Assembly: GCA_003577275.1 (NCBI GenBank)
Contig: QEVO01000006.1
Location: forward strand, 62,001-126,000
Reading direction: 5' to 3'
DNA: 64,000 nt
Source of the DNA: Pseudomonadota bacterium
GTDB taxonomy: Bacteria; Pseudomonadota; Alphaproteobacteria; Sphingomonadales; Govanellaceae
Below are positions 62,996 through 64,000 of this stretch, in pieces (position 1 is the stretch's first letter; each line of letters opens with the position of its first letter). A program made the position numbers and the translations under genes. The notes below the pieces were generated by a model. It did not search any database, had not been told where the DNA came from, and saw only the letters and a program-made list of their open reading frames with translations.

Positions 62996-64000
62996 ATGAT
63001 TAAACGACGACACATGGGAGGCACCCGGCAACGGGTGTTGATGTCCAGCGCCGCCATGGCGCTGGCCATGACGACGGTGGCAGCAAATGCGCAGCCCGTT
63101 GCGCAACCGGTAGTCGAGGAGGTGCTGGTCACCGGCACCCGCATTATGCGCTCAGACTTGACCAGCGCGGCGCCGATTTCGGTATTGGATGAAGAAGTCT
63201 TCGCGCAAAAAGGCCTGCTGTCCATTGCGGACATATTGCAGGAAATCCCGCAGATGAGCGGTTCTCAGACAACTGCCCAAACCAACAATGGCGGCCGCGG
63301 CGTATCCTCCATTAACTTGCGCGGACTTGGTTCTCAACGCACGCTCATTCTCGTCAACGGCCGCCGCATGGTGGCGACCGATAACCTCGGCACCTCGCTG
63401 ACCGTTGACTTGAACAACATTCCGCAGGCGATCATCGAGCGGGTCGAGGTCTTACGCGACGGCGCTTCGGCGATCTATGGCTCGGACGCTATCGGCGGCG
63501 TCATCAACATCATCACCAAGCAGGACTTCGAAGGCCTGTCGATCAATGGCCAGGTCGGCACCTCGGAAGAAGGCGATGGCGAACAGTATGGCGCAGACAT
63601 GACCGCCGGCGGCAAGTTCGCCGATGGTCGCGGCAAGGGCTGGGTCAACGTCAGCTATTATAAGACCAAGCCGATTTACTCTAAAGATCGCAAGTTCTCA
63701 GCATTTCCCAAGGACGCCGATCTCCTCGATGACGGCACCGTCGATGTCTACAGTTTCGGCAGTTCGTTCACCCCCACCGGTACGGCATTCCGCTTGGAAA
63801 CCGGCGACGCGGTGGTGATGGATCCTGATGGCGAAGGCTTCTCGCCGCTGTCCAACGACAATCGGTTCAACTATTCCGATTATATGTACATCTTTGCGCC
63901 GCAGGAGCGGAAAACCATTTCCGGTCAGGTCGAATATGAGCTGATGGATAATGTTTCCGTCTATGCGGAAGGTCTTTATGTCAAGCGCGAATCGCAACAG
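62996..64000 (+). CDS. TonB-dependent receptor, N-terminal part (cut by window edge)
   Basis: The first 335 codons of a TonB-dependent receptor that runs off the right edge. A signal peptide (VLMSSAAMALAMTTVAANAQ) is followed by EEVLVTGTRIMRSDLTSAAPISVLDEE (TonB-box region) and the plug: ILQEIPQMSGSQTTAQTNNGGRGVSSINLRGLGSQRTLILVNGRRMV, IERVEVLRDGASAIYGSDAIGGVINIITKQ. This is the long-loop type common in sphingomonads and other alphaproteobacteria for large substrates. The ATG at 62996 follows GAGG. Tandem hairpins precede it. Confidence 0.95.
   Translation, partial: MIKRRHMGGTRQRVLMSSAAMALAMTTVAANAQPVAQPVVEEVLVTGTRIMRSDLTSAAPISVLDEEVFAQKGLLSIADILQEIPQMSGSQTTAQTNNGGRGVSSINLRGLGSQRTLILVNGRRMVATDNLGTSLTVDLNNIPQAIIERVEVLRDGASAIYGSDAIGGVINIITKQDFEGLSINGQVGTSEEGDGEQYGADMTAGGKFADGRGKGWVNVSYYKTKPIYSKDRKFSAFPKDADLLDDGTVDVYSFGSSFTPTGTAFRLETGDAVVMDPDGEGFSPLSNDNRFNYSDYMYIFAPQERKTISGQVEYELMDNVSVYAEGLYVKRESQQ

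Overview
The window reads as a GC-rich alphaproteobacterial chromosome. The evidence is a circularly permuted two-piece tmRNA gene, a CcrM-type GANTC methyltransferase, an aa3 cytochrome oxidase cluster in the order ctaC-ctaD-ctaB-coxF-ctaG-ctaE, an FnrN-type [4Fe-4S] regulator, and a fused NarK1-NarK2 transporter. The genus cannot be read from the sequence; a Rhodospirillales-like organism is a reasonable guess. There are no rRNA genes, no CRISPR array and no transposase genes.

Layout. 1-2600: thyA-folA on the minus strand, the tmRNA gene, and an FNR-type regulator with an FNR box at its own promoter. 2600-6800: an unrecognised small protein, a DUF4136-like lipoprotein, an orphan peptide-binding protein and tldD. 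6800-13025: aa3 oxidase structural and assembly genes. 13062-15724: thrC and an M16 peptidase. 15747-21160: a visibly more AT-rich block with a GntR regulator, a TonB-dependent receptor, a polysaccharide-deacetylase-fold hydrolase and an amidase. I read it as a laterally acquired catabolic cassette, possibly for cyclic imides or a similar amide. 21157-35570: housekeeping genes, including algH, a lone DsbD-alpha-like domain, a peroxiredoxin, ccrM under a dense cluster of GANTC sites, rnhB, a radical SAM protein, moaB, a lytic transglycosylase, a uracil-DNA glycosylase, ETF-QO and ispE. 35704-45130: surface polysaccharide genes (SLBB export protein, YjbH-like protein, UDP-sugar dehydrogenase, YdcF-like protein, UDP-glucuronate 4-epimerase), with a 271-bp MITE inserted between the last two. 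45299-45999: tRNA-Gln and a type II toxin-antitoxin pair.

46233-62330 is the most interesting part, a nitrate-respiration locus. It holds a beta-barrel porin behind a perfect TTGAC-N4-GTCAA box and a regulator that fuses an N-terminal nitrate/nitrite-sensing (NIT) domain to a Crp/FNR DNA-binding module, with a five-cysteine tail. After these come mobA, a cysteine-poor Crp/FNR regulator, and a co-directional run of narK-narG-narH-narJ-narI, a hemerythrin-like protein, a beta carbonic anhydrase and two YeeE/YedE half-transporters. FNR-type sites stand in front of several of these units. Two of them, for the porin and for narK, have a -10 hexamer at exactly the spacing of a class II activator promoter. 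Together these suggest a circuit combining oxygen (FNR), nitrate (NIT-Crp) and perhaps NO (second Crp/FNR protein) that controls molybdoenzyme respiration.

The window closes with an AT-rich intergenic region, two strong leader hairpins, and the start of a second TonB-dependent receptor cut off at the right edge.
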